From Candidatus Saccharimonadota bacterium (lineage in GTDB: Bacteria; Patescibacteriota; Saccharimonadia; Saccharimonadales; Saccharimonadaceae): a DNA stretch of 64,000 nucleotides. Position numbers and translations under genes: made by a program. Shown here piece by piece: positions 44,642 through 52,800 of this stretch; the stretch's first letter is position 1, and each line of letters begins with the position of its first letter. The notes below the pieces were generated by a model. It did no database searches and was not told the origin of the DNA. It worked only from the letters and a program-made list of their open reading frames with translations. The DNA lies in assembly GCA_003979185.1 (NCBI GenBank), contig RYWJ01000002.1, positions 35,052 to 99,051 on the forward strand, in the 5' to 3' direction.

Positions 44642-45091
44642 ATGAGTTTTACAGATTTGAAAAAAATTGGTGATAGCCAGAAAAAATCTGCCGTTGTCGA
44701 CGTGCGTTCTGGTGACACTGTACGCGTTACCCAAAAGATTAAAGAAGGTGAAAAATTCCGCTCTCAGGTTTTTGAGGGCGTCGTCATCCGTACTGATCGT
44801 AAGAATTCTCACACTGCTCGCATCACTGTTCGCAAAGTTGCTTCTGGTGTTGGTGTAGAGAAATCTTTCTTGATCCATAGCCCACTTGTAGAAAGTATCG
44901 AGATTGTACACCGCGCTAAGGTTCGTCGTAAGAATCTATCATTCTTGCGTGAGCGCTCCGGCAAGTCAGCTCGCTTGACCAATAAAGCCTTTGATCGCAC
45001 CAGTGTTAATACACTTCCAGTTGCCGAAGAGAAAAAGGTTGAAGAAGCAGCTCCAGAAGCGGTTGTAGCCGAGGAAGCTAAAGCTGAGTAA
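44642..45091 (+). CDS. rplS: Ribosomal protein L19
   Basis: 50S protein at the subunit interface. The conserved core is VRSGDTVRVTQKIKEGEKFRSQVFEGVVI (in two parts), VASGVGVEKSFLIHSPLVESIE and the RRKNLSFLRERSGKSARL tail. A C-terminal acidic Ala/Glu/Val extension of about 30 residues raises it to 149 aa from the usual 115. AAAGG precedes the ATG. rnhB begins inside its last codons. Confidence 0.97.
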   Translation: MSFTDLKKIGDSQKKSAVVDVRSGDTVRVTQKIKEGEKFRSQVFEGVVIRTDRKNSHTARITVRKVASGVGVEKSFLIHSPLVESIEIVHRAKVRRKNLSFLRERSGKSARLTNKAFDRTSVNTLPVAEEKKVEEAAPEAVVAEEAKAE

Positions 45092-46097
45092 AGTCAAAAC
45101 CATATTAGGTATAGATGAAGTAGGACGCGGCCCCTGGGCGGGGCCGCTTGTCATAGGTGCGGTCATTTTGGGTGGCGATCGTCCTGAATGGAGTAAGCTC
45201 ACTGATTCTAAAAAATTAACAGCCCAAAAACGGGCACAACTCAATCAGATTATCCTAGAACATGCTGTGGCTACTGGTCTTGGTTGGGTAGAGGCCTCTG
45301 AAATTGATAGATATGGCCTCAGTAACTCCTTAAAACTTGCTACACGGCGAGCAGTTAAGGAAGTTCTAGCTACCTGCGTACCCTTTGATGAAATTATAAT
45401 TGATGGTACAGTCAACTTCCTGAAAGACACTCCTCTCTCTGATCGTGTGACAGTCTTAAAAAAGGCCGATTTCTTAGTAAAAGAAGTTTCTGCAGCTTCG
45501 ATTATCGCTAAAGTCGCTCGCGATACTCATATGGTGCAAATTTCTCATCAGTATCCTGAGTATGGTTTTGAGAAACATGTTGGCTATGGCACCGCCACGC
45601 ATCGTCAAGCATTGCAACTCTATGGAGTATGTGCCGAGCATCGCCGTAGTTTTCGCCCTATTCGTGAGCTAATTGGTGCCAAACAAGATCCATCTTGTAC
45701 TTTACCACCATCGTGTATTTTATCGCCTGATAACCCCCAAGCAACTCCCTCGGCTGTATCGCGTGGTCATCTTGGCGAAACGATGATTGCAAATTATTTG
45801 CAACAACAAGGACATCGAATCATTGCGCGCAATCATAGAACCAAGTCCTACGAAATTGACATTATATCTCTTCTGCATGACAAAATATACTTCACGGAAG
45901 TAAAATATCGTCAAAATAGTGATCATGGTACAGCTCTAGAGCAAATTAATAGCCTCAAACACAAGCAGATCAAATACGCGGCTGAGAGCTTTTTATCTCA
46001 AAATCCCCAATTCCAAAAATACCAACCCACTCTAGCTGCAGGCATTGTGACGGGCGAGGAATACGATCAGATCGATTGGCTCGTGCTGAGCGAATAA
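45084..46097 (+). CDS. rnhB: RNase HII fused to a YraN/UPF0102 nuclease-like domain
   Basis: The N-terminal part is RNase HII, which removes ribonucleotides and primers from DNA:RNA hybrids. The catalytic Asp-Glu lies in GIDEVGRGPWAGPLV, a later Asp in IIDGTVNF, and the acidic KADFLVKEVSAASIIAK segment is present. From about residue 220 a YraN-type domain follows: GHLGETMIANYLQQQGHRII, YEIDII and FTEVKYR (the D...E-x-K pattern). The conserved N-terminus precedes every ATG, GTG or TTG; the only plausible start is CTG at 45084, with GAGGAAG upstream, overlapping rplS by 8 nt. The product would be 337 aa. Confidence 0.88.
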   Translation: MSKVKTILGIDEVGRGPWAGPLVIGAVILGGDRPEWSKLTDSKKLTAQKRAQLNQIILEHAVATGLGWVEASEIDRYGLSNSLKLATRRAVKEVLATCVPFDEIIIDGTVNFLKDTPLSDRVTVLKKADFLVKEVSAASIIAKVARDTHMVQISHQYPEYGFEKHVGYGTATHRQALQLYGVCAEHRRSFRPIRELIGAKQDPSCTLPPSCILSPDNPQATPSAVSRGHLGETMIANYLQQQGHRIIARNHRTKSYEIDIISLLHDKIYFTEVKYRQNSDHGTALEQINSLKHKQIKYAAESFLSQNPQFQKYQPTLAAGIVTGEEYDQIDWLVLSE

Positions 46098-46177
46098 ACC
46101 CTAATTAATTAAAATACAGTAGACATTTTGTCATATTTTTGCTATAATATAAACAAATTGGTGGGCGATGGAGAATT

Positions 46178-47791
46178 ATGTCACCACTATTACACAATAA
46201 AATGCTTAAGTATATCAATCGCGAACAGATACATTCAATTACAATTGACGTCTTTGACACTCTGCTGCTGAACGATTATTGGCCATCAGATTTGCGCTAC
46301 CATGACCTAGCTCGCAAATGGCTTACCACCTTGCATGATGTGATTTCACCAAAGATTACCACCTATGAGATTACTACTTGGCGAGATTATGCTAAGCGAG
46401 ATCTTACTGAGAAGCACCAGCCGCTACGCCTTGACTTATGGATTGATACTTTTGTTAATTTATTATGTGTTAAGTATGATATTAAATTACAGGATGAACA
46501 GCATTTACAGCTTCTGGCAACCTTAATTAGCACTGAGATAACTTTCACACTCGAGAATGTTAAGCCAAATCACGCCCTAATTAGTCAACTACAAAAGGTA
46601 AGGGTAGCTTATCCAGATATTAAGATTTATTTTGTATCTGATACGCACTTTAGTACCCTACAAATCGAAATGATGCTTGATATTCTCAATATTAGATGCT
46701 TCGATGGCGGAGTTACGTCAAGCGATTTGGATTCCCCTTTGGAGAATGGAGACTTTTATGAACAATTAGGTTCAGAGTTATCATCACAATTTAAAATTTC
46801 TCAGAATCTTCACATTGGCGATCATCGTATTCCAGATTATCTTACTCCAATTCTGCATGATGGGTACGCGATCCACTACCGCCCCGTAAGAGCACGTGGC
46901 TTACGCACTATGATCGGCAAAATCGCCTTTAAGACTATTCAAATTTTAGCCGTGAAACGTGAAATTGATAATTTTTACTATAAGTTTCCTTATCATGCTA
47001 GTCCGAGTAATCTATGGGAGCAATACGGCGTTCTGCTAGCGCAAGCGGATGCGATCTATGCCAACAAACTTGACCAAGAAGCACGTCAGCACTTGCATTC
47101 CCAATATCTACTTGTTGGTAATGAAAGTTTTAGATTAGCTGAGCAAAACTTAGCACTTTTTGACAATGAGAATCTGAAGTTAGCAGGAATTATGAACGAA
47201 ACTACGATGATTGAGGCGTTTTTATGGCTGCTAGCAACTTATCGTAGCCCACGTTGGAATGCTGGCAAACTAGCAAAAATCTTGCTGGCAAAGTATGCCC
47301 CTACGAACCGCGCCGAAATCTATAATTTCTGCTTTGCACCAGATTATGCTGTTAGCGAATTGGCGATTACATCCCGTGATGAAGATGAATTCTGGGAGGG
47401 GTTAATCGAGGAAATTGCCAGCGCCGACCGCCACTATACCGAGCATCTACGAGAATCCTATAACGAGATGTCACAATTCTTACCACAAAATCAACAGGAT
47501 CTTTATTGTATAACCTTTAAATCGGACGGCATAGTAGACATTTTCCGCGAATTTGCCCGCCTGCATGGCGTCAGCAATGACATTTACGAATGGAATATCA
47601 ACGCTGATCTTCAGTTAAGTCGCCAAGAGCGACAATTATCAGCCAAGATTAACCCACGTCGGCAAAAATTAATTGATCAAGGTCGCCGTAAAGGCGTTCG
47701 TGAACTCGCTAACACTGAACTCGCACCTGACCACTATCTCCAAACCATCATCACCAATCAGATCAAGCGGCTCAGTAAACAACTTGGTTAA
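46178..47791 (+). CDS. HAD-superfamily protein with unknown C-terminal domain
   Basis: The N-terminal half is a HAD phosphatase fold: motif I TIDVFDTLLLND, motif II FVSDTHFS and the acidic motif HIGDHRIPDYL, with a helical cap between. It resembles HAD proteins seen in capsule and surface-polysaccharide loci. The C-terminal 280 residues are soluble, helical and not recognised. The total of 537 aa is much longer than a plain HAD. A leader with TTGCTATAAT and GGAG precedes the ATG. Neighbouring glycosyltransferase genes are consistent with an envelope role, which is inference. Confidence 0.7.
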   Translation: MSPLLHNKMLKYINREQIHSITIDVFDTLLLNDYWPSDLRYHDLARKWLTTLHDVISPKITTYEITTWRDYAKRDLTEKHQPLRLDLWIDTFVNLLCVKYDIKLQDEQHLQLLATLISTEITFTLENVKPNHALISQLQKVRVAYPDIKIYFVSDTHFSTLQIEMMLDILNIRCFDGGVTSSDLDSPLENGDFYEQLGSELSSQFKISQNLHIGDHRIPDYLTPILHDGYAIHYRPVRARGLRTMIGKIAFKTIQILAVKREIDNFYYKFPYHASPSNLWEQYGVLLAQADAIYANKLDQEARQHLHSQYLLVGNESFRLAEQNLALFDNENLKLAGIMNETTMIEAFLWLLATYRSPRWNAGKLAKILLAKYAPTNRAEIYNFCFAPDYAVSELAITSRDEDEFWEGLIEEIASADRHYTEHLRESYNEMSQFLPQNQQDLYCITFKSDGIVDIFREFARLHGVSNDIYEWNINADLQLSRQERQLSAKINPRRQKLIDQGRRKGVRELANTELAPDHYLQTIITNQIKRLSKQLG

Positions 47792-47861
47792 GCAAGGATG
47801 GGAGCTGTCAAGGCCTTCCTCGTAACGCATTTTACTGAAAACATTTGACAATAAATAAGCG

Positions 47862-47878
47862 TATGCTTGGTAAGCATA
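47862..47878. terminator. Small hairpin between convergent genes
   Basis: TATGCTT / AAGCATA with a 3-nt loop, ending at the stop codon of the glycosyltransferase. It has no long T run, so termination is only possible. Confidence 0.35.
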
Positions 47879-49078
47879 TTACCTACTACCACCGTGTTGA
47901 ATCGGTTTCCATTCTACATTATGGGTCAAAAGAGCTTTCAAGGCGCAGGGAATGTAACTCAATAGGTAGATCGGGTTATACAAAATTGCTTGCCATTTGA
48001 TTTTGGGTGTAAAGTGCATCGTTTCTTTTCTAATCATAACAATAGTAATTATCATGAGTACAATATATATCAGAACTAACAATAAAATGAGAGAAACAAT
48101 GATAAAAGTAAGATTATGATCTAGGAATAGACCGAGAATATCATTAAATAGCAGGCATACTACACCAACCAAAGCCCAGATTACAGGCTTTACTCCCGTA
48201 TATTCCTTGATTAAGCTACCTTGGTTGCTTTCCACGGGACGCTTACGCATCTTTGGTAAATAGATTTTTCGCGATGAGAAGTAGCCTTTAATCCAACGGA
48301 CCCTTTGCGCTACAGTTTGAGCATATTGAGTTGGTTGTTCGTCATAAAATACAGCCTTCTCATTATAAAACGTTGAGATATTGTCTAAAATCGCATAGAG
48401 TGACATCTCATAATCTTCAGTCAAGCTATGGAATGGCCAACCCTGCCATTTTTCCACCAGTTCACCATCAATATAACAACCCGTGCCCGAAAAAATAATA
48501 TTTGCACCGTGACGAATTCGATTTTTATTCCCAAGCGTATTAATCATAGTAAAAGTTAGTGCTGAAACCGCTGTGATAACATTGTAGTTATTGTTCTTTG
48601 CATTACGATAACCCGTAGCTAGCTGATAGCCAATAGCGTAAGTTTTTAACATTTCTTCAAGATAAGTTGGCGCAAGGCGATTATCTGCATCAAAAATAAA
48701 ATACAAATCATAATGATGTTTTGGTAAAATCTGTTTGATTGCTTCATCCAAAGCGTAGCCCTTACGCTGTAGCTCGGGATGGTCGCGCAGTATCACACTA
48801 CAACCATAATTTTGACAAATTTTAACGGTAGGATCATCTAAGCTTTCCACGATGACATAGACATCCTTCATATTCATCGCAGCGGTTTGACGCAAGATAC
48901 TTCTTAGTAACCCCTCAATCACTGCACTTTCAAAACGTGCAGGAACCAACATAGCAATTCTCGGCTTACGGCTACGCTTATTCAGTTTTAGCTGATTTTT
49001 CTTAAGTGCAAGATTTGCATAAATTCCTAGCACCGCGGCATAGAAAAGACAAATTAGTCCGATGACGCCAAGGATCAT
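47879..49078 (-). CDS. Membrane glycosyltransferase, family 2
   Basis: Processive-type GT2 enzyme with a single N-terminal helix, a GT-A catalytic domain and three C-terminal helices. Catalytic features in order: MLVPARFES, the DxD motif FIFDADNRL, the acceptor Asp in LTEDYEMSL, and the QRVRWIKG (QxxRW) motif. It could synthesise or modify a surface glycan or glycolipid. Its start overlaps the preceding PF06541 gene by 4 nt (ATGA on the minus strand), so the two are coupled. Confidence 0.88.
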   Translation of the reverse strand: MILGVIGLICLFYAAVLGIYANLALKKNQLKLNKRSRKPRIAMLVPARFESAVIEGLLRSILRQTAAMNMKDVYVIVESLDDPTVKICQNYGCSVILRDHPELQRKGYALDEAIKQILPKHHYDLYFIFDADNRLAPTYLEEMLKTYAIGYQLATGYRNAKNNNYNVITAVSALTFTMINTLGNKNRIRHGANIIFSGTGCYIDGELVEKWQGWPFHSLTEDYEMSLYAILDNISTFYNEKAVFYDEQPTQYAQTVAQRVRWIKGYFSSRKIYLPKMRKRPVESNQGSLIKEYTGVKPVIWALVGVVCLLFNDILGLFLDHNLTFIIVSLILLLVLIYIVLMIITIVMIRKETMHFTPKIKWQAILYNPIYLLSYIPCALKALLTHNVEWKPIQHGGSR

Positions 49079-49878
49079 TTGTCCTCCGAACGCACCATAT
49101 TAGGAAAATACTTCCGCAAATATTCGTCATGATAATATCTATCATAAAATTCTCCGATTGGCGTAATTGGTGGAATATTGTGATGCCGTAAATTCTGCCG
49201 AATAATAGCTGACCAAGAAATTAAGCAATTAAAAATCATAAATACCAGCAAAGACCAGAATAAAGGATTTCCGACGCGCGGAGGTATTCTTTCAATCAAG
49301 TCTGAGCAAGCTGGATAGATGAACTTCACCAATAGTAAACCTAAAACTCCCCAAAACGCCATAATCGGTATAGTCGTACGACCATAAATATCCAAGAGTT
49401 GCCCACTATAATCCCAGGACGTAGTGCCGGTGAAAGTTTCTTGCAAAAAGCTTAACATAAATTCAACAACACCACCGAGCAAAGCCGAATAGATGAAAGT
49501 TTGCCAATTAGTATATTTCTTTCTTAGTAAAAACCAACACATTGCTGCCGCCCCAAAGCCATAAATCACATTAAACGGGCCGTAAATAACACCTCGATGC
49601 AACATCCAAACTCCCGTACCAGTTGCAAAATAAGTTTGTAAGTAGATCAGAATATCTTCGTAAATCGTACCAAAAACTGATCCGATTAAAAAGATAAAGA
49701 ATAGCTTCTTGAAACTCAGACCAGCGGCAAACTTCGTATCATCACCATTCATCGTGACAGTTGCGCGAGAAGCGTCCGTATGCTTAGTATTCTGTCTCTT
49801 GATGTTGTCACGTTTATTCTTTCGCGACGACTGGTTAAGCTTTGAAGTAGTTTTGCTGGATTTTGTCTTTGAAGTCAT
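49075..49878 (-). CDS. PF06541-type membrane protein
   Basis: Second member of the family seen at 12450. A basic, Ser/Thr/Lys-rich N-terminal tail (about 50 residues) is followed by six helices with the family blocks FGTIYEDILIY, HRGVIYGPFNVIYGFGA and SWDYSGQLLDIYGRTTI. In the 12450 protein the basic tail is instead at the C-terminus. It is co-translated with the glycosyltransferase, so a role in export or assembly of the glycan is a reasonable guess. AGGTGGG precedes the ATG. Confidence 0.75.
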   Translation of the reverse strand: MTSKTKSSKTTSKLNQSSRKNKRDNIKRQNTKHTDASRATVTMNGDDTKFAAGLSFKKLFFIFLIGSVFGTIYEDILIYLQTYFATGTGVWMLHRGVIYGPFNVIYGFGAAAMCWFLLRKKYTNWQTFIYSALLGGVVEFMLSFLQETFTGTTSWDYSGQLLDIYGRTTIPIMAFWGVLGLLLVKFIYPACSDLIERIPPRVGNPLFWSLLVFMIFNCLISWSAIIRQNLRHHNIPPITPIGEFYDRYYHDEYLRKYFPNMVRSEDK

Positions 49879-49896
49879 ATACCCACCTAACTATGA

Positions 49897-50886
49897 TTAT
49901 TTCGACACATTAAAGCGAAATTCGACCACGTCACCATCTTGCATGATATAAGTCTTACCCTCAGTACGTAGTTTGCCTGCAGACTTTACCGCTTGCTCGC
50001 TGCCTAGTTCGGCTAAGTCGCTATATTTCATGACTTCTGCCGCAATAAATCCACGTTCGAAATCGGTATGAATCACACCTGCTGCTTGCGGCGCAGTAGC
50101 ACCCTGCTTGATCGTCCACGCGCGCACTTCTTTTTTACCAGCAGTCAAAAAGCTTTGCAGCCCCAAAGTTTTATAAGCGGCCTTGATTAGCTCGCCTAGC
50201 GCATCTTCTTCAACTCCATATTCTTGCAAAAAAGCCTTACGCTCCTCGGCTGTCATTCCAGACATTTCCGATTCTAACTTTGCGTTCACGAAAACCGCCT
50301 GGCTTGGAGCGACCATCTCCGACAATTGCTCTCGCAAGCCTTGATCCGACAACTCGTCCTCGTCGACATTAAACATATAAATCACGGGCTTTTCCGTCAG
50401 ATAGGGAATCGCCGTGCTTGGATCATCCTTAAGATTATTCTTCTTACGTTTAGCCTCGGCCTTTTCTCGCGTTTCCAAGTCGGCTAACTCAAGCTCCGTC
50501 TGGATAACATCAATATCATGTTTTGGATCTTTAGATCCCTCAGCACGAATCACATCGGTATCCTTAAAAACTCGCACCACATGGCAAATAACTTGACACT
50601 CGCGAATGTGCGCTAAGAATTTGTTGCCTAGACCCTCCCCCCTAGAAGCACCCTCTACCAAACCAGCCACATCCACAAATTCTACGGTCGCTGGAATTAC
50701 TTTTTCCGTATCATACATCTTTGCCAAAACTTCTAAACGCGCATCAGGAACCGGCACTATACCTACATTTGGCTCAATCGTAGCAAAAGGATAATTTGCT
50801 GCTAAAGCACCAGCATTCGTCAAAGCGTTAAAAAGTGTTGATTTTCCAACGTTCGGTAAGCCGACAATTGCAATTTTCAAGTTCAT
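49897..50886 (-). CDS. ychF: Ribosome-binding ATPase YchF/EngD
   Basis: Obg-family P-loop ATPase. G1 is GLPNVGKST, G3 is VDVAGLV, and the base-specificity motif is NVDE in place of NKxD, the known YchF variation that favours ATP. A C-terminal TGS domain (about 250-329) ends in YIMQDGDVVEFRFNVSK. The start at 50886 is set by the -10 TATAAT on the minus strand, which ends 7 nt before this ATG and overlaps the longer in-frame version; the message is predicted to be leaderless. The protein is 329 aa, somewhat shorter than 363 aa in E. coli. Confidence 0.95.
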   Translation of the reverse strand: MNLKIAIVGLPNVGKSTLFNALTNAGALAANYPFATIEPNVGIVPVPDARLEVLAKMYDTEKVIPATVEFVDVAGLVEGASRGEGLGNKFLAHIRECQVICHVVRVFKDTDVIRAEGSKDPKHDIDVIQTELELADLETREKAEAKRKKNNLKDDPSTAIPYLTEKPVIYMFNVDEDELSDQGLREQLSEMVAPSQAVFVNAKLESEMSGMTAEERKAFLQEYGVEEDALGELIKAAYKTLGLQSFLTAGKKEVRAWTIKQGATAPQAAGVIHTDFERGFIAAEVMKYSDLAELGSEQAVKSAGKLRTEGKTYIMQDGDVVEFRFNVSK

Positions 50887-50923
50887 AGTATATATTATAG
50901 CATGCGTTCTTAAATACACAAAG

Positions 50924-50947
50924 TGCCAAAGATACGTCAAAGCTTTT
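50924..50947. repeat. 24-bp direct repeat, left copy
   Basis: TGCCAAAGATACGTCAAAGC followed by TTTT. It matches the copy at 53579-53602 in 23 of 24 positions and the same orientation. It lies between the ychF start and the terminator of cassette A, at the left edge of the three-cassette block. Confidence 0.8.
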
Positions 50948-50999
50948 TAGCGAAACTCTATTTTAGATGTTGCTGAGATCGTATGCATTGCACATGATA

Positions 51000-51020
51000 A
51001 AACCGCCCCTTGCGGGGCGG
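51000..51020 (-). terminator. Terminator of cassette A
   Basis: CCGCCCC, TTGC, GGGGCGG hairpin; on the minus strand it is followed by TTTTAT. It starts 8 nt after the cassette A stop. Confidence 0.85.
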
Positions 51021-51028
51021 CAGGTTGC

Positions 51029-51589
51029 CTAAACGTCATAAACATCCGTAACATGTATCTCGTGTGGATGATGTTCACTGAAGTAAAAATCTCTTTTTAG
51101 GTGTAGTTGTGGATGGCTGGTTTTCACCGAGGTGTCCTTACCATAGTTTGCATTCTCCAGCTCAAGCTCATATGCGGATTGCGCAGAATTGTCGCTGTTG
51201 GGCGTTTCGAGAAGCAAGCGTAGCATCCGAATACGACTCCCGTCTAAATCCAAGTCTATGCTAGCCTCATCAGAAGCTACCACAGAGTAATAACGTAGAT
51301 ATAAACGAGCCGGATAAACACTGACGGATATTAATCTCCACTGATCAATCTTTCCGTCCAGGATATCATGAAAGTCCCGACAAAACTCTTGTTCAAACCC
51401 CTCAGGCACATAACCCGGTTCGGCCGCCTCATAATAAGTAGCGGTTCCGCTAGCAGAGTCGCACACCAGTACTCTCATCATCATAGCAGGACAGCTAGCG
51501 ATAGCCTTAGGCGTAACTAAATCACGCGCAGAAATGATGAATGCATCCTCATCATCATCCAGATGTAAGACGTGTCTCATTTTATACAT
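51029..51589 (-). CDS. Cassette A: unknown paralogous protein
   Basis: I do not recognise the family. This 186-aa soluble protein is a diverged paralogue of cassettes B and C: it shares the N-terminal MR-x(3)-L pattern, PAMMMRVLVC (PSIRVKNVPVC in B, PPIRMRRLIEW in C), the central F-x-DILDGK-x(3)-W block (YARILDGEFPDW in B, YASILLGKSPEW in C), and the C-terminal IHVTD (VRVTEY, IEVTEY). It is acidic and Asp-rich at the N-terminus, without membrane helices. ATG 51589 is chosen for the AAGGGGG spacing. It is transcribed alone from its own promoter through the folded leader to its own terminator. Confidence 0.75.
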   Translation of the reverse strand: MYKMRHVLHLDDDEDAFIISARDLVTPKAIASCPAMMMRVLVCDSASGTATYYEAAEPGYVPEGFEQEFCRDFHDILDGKIDQWRLISVSVYPARLYLRYYSVVASDEASIDLDLDGSRIRMLRLLLETPNSDNSAQSAYELELENANYGKDTSVKTSHPQLHLKRDFYFSEHHPHEIHVTDVYDV

Positions 51590-51607
51590 TATTATACCCC
51601 CTTAAGC

Positions 51608-51660
51608 ATTATTGCACTGTCGCCGGTTTTCTAAATGAAACCAGCGAGTAATGCAATAAT
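51608..51660 (-). ncRNA. Folded 5' leader element, copy A
   Basis: On the minus strand, outer helix ATTATTGCA / TGCAATAAT (9 bp) encloses an internal loop and inner helix TCGCTGGTTT / AAACCGGCGA (10 bp, one G-T) with an 8-nt loop. It ends 18 nt before the cassette A start; AAGGGGG lies between. CCCT just 5' of the element can pair with that Shine-Dalgarno. The rest of the gap 51590-51903 holds the promoter (51722-51750), a partial GAGATACGT motif and the cassette B terminator; no other gene is seen. Confidence 0.75.
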
Positions 51661-51721
51661 TAGGGAAATAGGCGCTTTAGGCATAAGGTACTTAAAAATA
51701 GCGAAGTATTTTATACTGCTA

Positions 51722-51750
51722 ATTGTAACATATTGGCAATGAGTCGTCAA
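51722..51750 (-). promoter_or_regulatory. Promoter of cassette A
   Basis: Minus-strand TTGACG (51745-51750), 17-nt spacer, TGT-TACAAT (51722-51727). The predicted leader is about 126 nt. Confidence 0.75.
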
Positions 51751-51807
51751 GAGATACGTATCCTATCACACCCTTTGCGACAAAGTAAGCTTACGAATGA
51801 TGTATGG

Positions 51808-51836
51808 GAAAAGCTGCGGCGAGGCCGCAGCTTTTT
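51808..51836 (-). terminator. Terminator of cassette B
   Basis: AAAAGCTGCGGC, GAG loop, GCCGCAGCTTTTT. The 21-nt hairpin core is identical to the one after cassette C (52768-52788), which supports tandem duplication of the units. Confidence 0.9.
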
Positions 51837-51903
51837 GCTATGTTTTGTGGTTTGATAGGTTGGAAATATGGGCCTAGCGGGAGATACCATAGGCAAATAG
51901 GGT

Positions 51904-52533
51904 TCAACGATATTCCGTTACACGGACGTATTTCCAGTCCTCGTCTGGTCCGCTTGGCTCATTATAGAGCGGCGTGAAGAGAAGTTTGCGTTTACCGTAG
52001 GCGTCTTGCTCTATGACTTCCAGTTCTCGCCGCTTCTCGGTATCATGAACATCAGTCGACATCTTCACTAAATAGGCATCGACACCACTGCCGTCAGCCC
52101 GATCAACCTCGAACATAATCCTGAGCATAGGCGTCCATTTTACATAGAGTTCTTCAATCTGGCCAGTTTCCCGATCGAAGAATGCCATCGTAACACCGTC
52201 GCTATTAATGCGAACAACACCCAACACCCAGTCGGGGAACTCACCGTCTAGAATCCGAGCGTAGTTTGCCGCAAAGATATTGTGTCGAATCCGCTCGTCT
52301 TCAAGATCGTCATCATTCTCGGACTCAAAAGTGTCTCCATAGAACTCATTGACCTCAACACAACTAGCAATATCAGCTACAATCCTCCCGCATACAGGCA
52401 CATTTTTAACCCGAATGGACGGACGCTGTAGATTGTCCTCTTGAGGCATTGAGTTCCAAGTAGTTTCGGCATTACAGATGAGATAGCCTTCGTCTCCGGC
52501 CTCTAATTCTAGCCGGTATCGCATAGACCTCAT
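51904..52533 (-). CDS. Cassette B: unknown paralogous protein
   Basis: A 209-aa soluble protein of unknown function, paralogous to cassettes A and C. The shared frame is MRYRLEL at the start, PSIRVKNVPVC, YARILDGEFPDW, LRIMFEVDRADG and the C-terminal YVRVTEY. It is acidic (notably ESENDDDLEDE) with no signal peptide. The frame is open 55 codons further upstream and would read as a hydrophobic helix, but that stretch is the promoter-proximal leader. ATG 52533 directly follows AAGGAGGG and is the better start. It is an independent transcription unit with leader element and terminator. Confidence 0.75.
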   Translation of the reverse strand: MRSMRYRLELEAGDEGYLICNAETTWNSMPQEDNLQRPSIRVKNVPVCGRIVADIASCVEVNEFYGDTFESENDDDLEDERIRHNIFAANYARILDGEFPDWVLGVVRINSDGVTMAFFDRETGQIEELYVKWTPMLRIMFEVDRADGSGVDAYLVKMSTDVHDTEKRRELEVIEQDAYGKRKLLFTPLYNEPSGPDEDWKYVRVTEYR

Positions 52534-52550
52534 TTTTACCCTCCTTATTT

Positions 52551-52612
52551 CAATAATTGTGTTATCGCTAGTCCTCAATAGGGTAGAGAACCCGCGAATC
52601 ACACAATCATTG
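52551..52612 (-). ncRNA. Folded 5' leader element, copy B
   Basis: On the minus strand, outer helix CAATGATTGTGT / ACACAATTATTG (12 bp, one G-T) and inner helices TCGC / GCGA and GTTCTC / GAGGAC separated by a 2x2 loop. The outer-stem bases differ from copies A and C on both strands, so pairing is kept by compensatory change. A TTCTTATT just 5' can pair with AATAAGGA at the Shine-Dalgarno. The start codon is 17 nt further on. Confidence 0.75.
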
Positions 52613-52680
52613 GCGATAATAAGAAAAGATAAAAAACCACAAATTAATAAAGTGCATAGAATAGCTAGTCTACAATATCC

Positions 52681-52709
52681 ATTATAGCACACATACATGT
52701 TTTTGTCAA
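52681..52709 (-). promoter_or_regulatory. Promoter of cassette B
   Basis: Minus-strand TTGACA (52704-52709), 17-nt spacer, TGTGC-TATAAT (52681-52686), a full consensus match. The predicted leader is about 141 nt. Confidence 0.9.
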
Positions 52710-52762
52710 TAGTTTTTATGGTTTGTGCCTTTTATAACACCACTCAAAAGTAGAGAAGTTTG

Positions 52763-52788
52763 GAAAAAGCTGCGGCGAGGCCGCAGCT
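52763..52788 (-). terminator. Terminator of cassette C
   Basis: Hairpin AGCTGCGGC, GAG, GCCGCAGCT with a T run on the minus strand, 12 nt past the cassette C stop. The core sequence is the same as the cassette B terminator. Confidence 0.9.
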
Positions 52789-52800
52789 GTTAGCTTTTGC

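Noticed and set aside
52534..52698. N-terminal hydrophobic extension of the cassette B protein that looks like a signal peptide
   Set aside because: The 55 upstream codons run through the folded leader element to within the -10 box; ATG 52533 has AAGGAGGG and matches the start of the paralogues.
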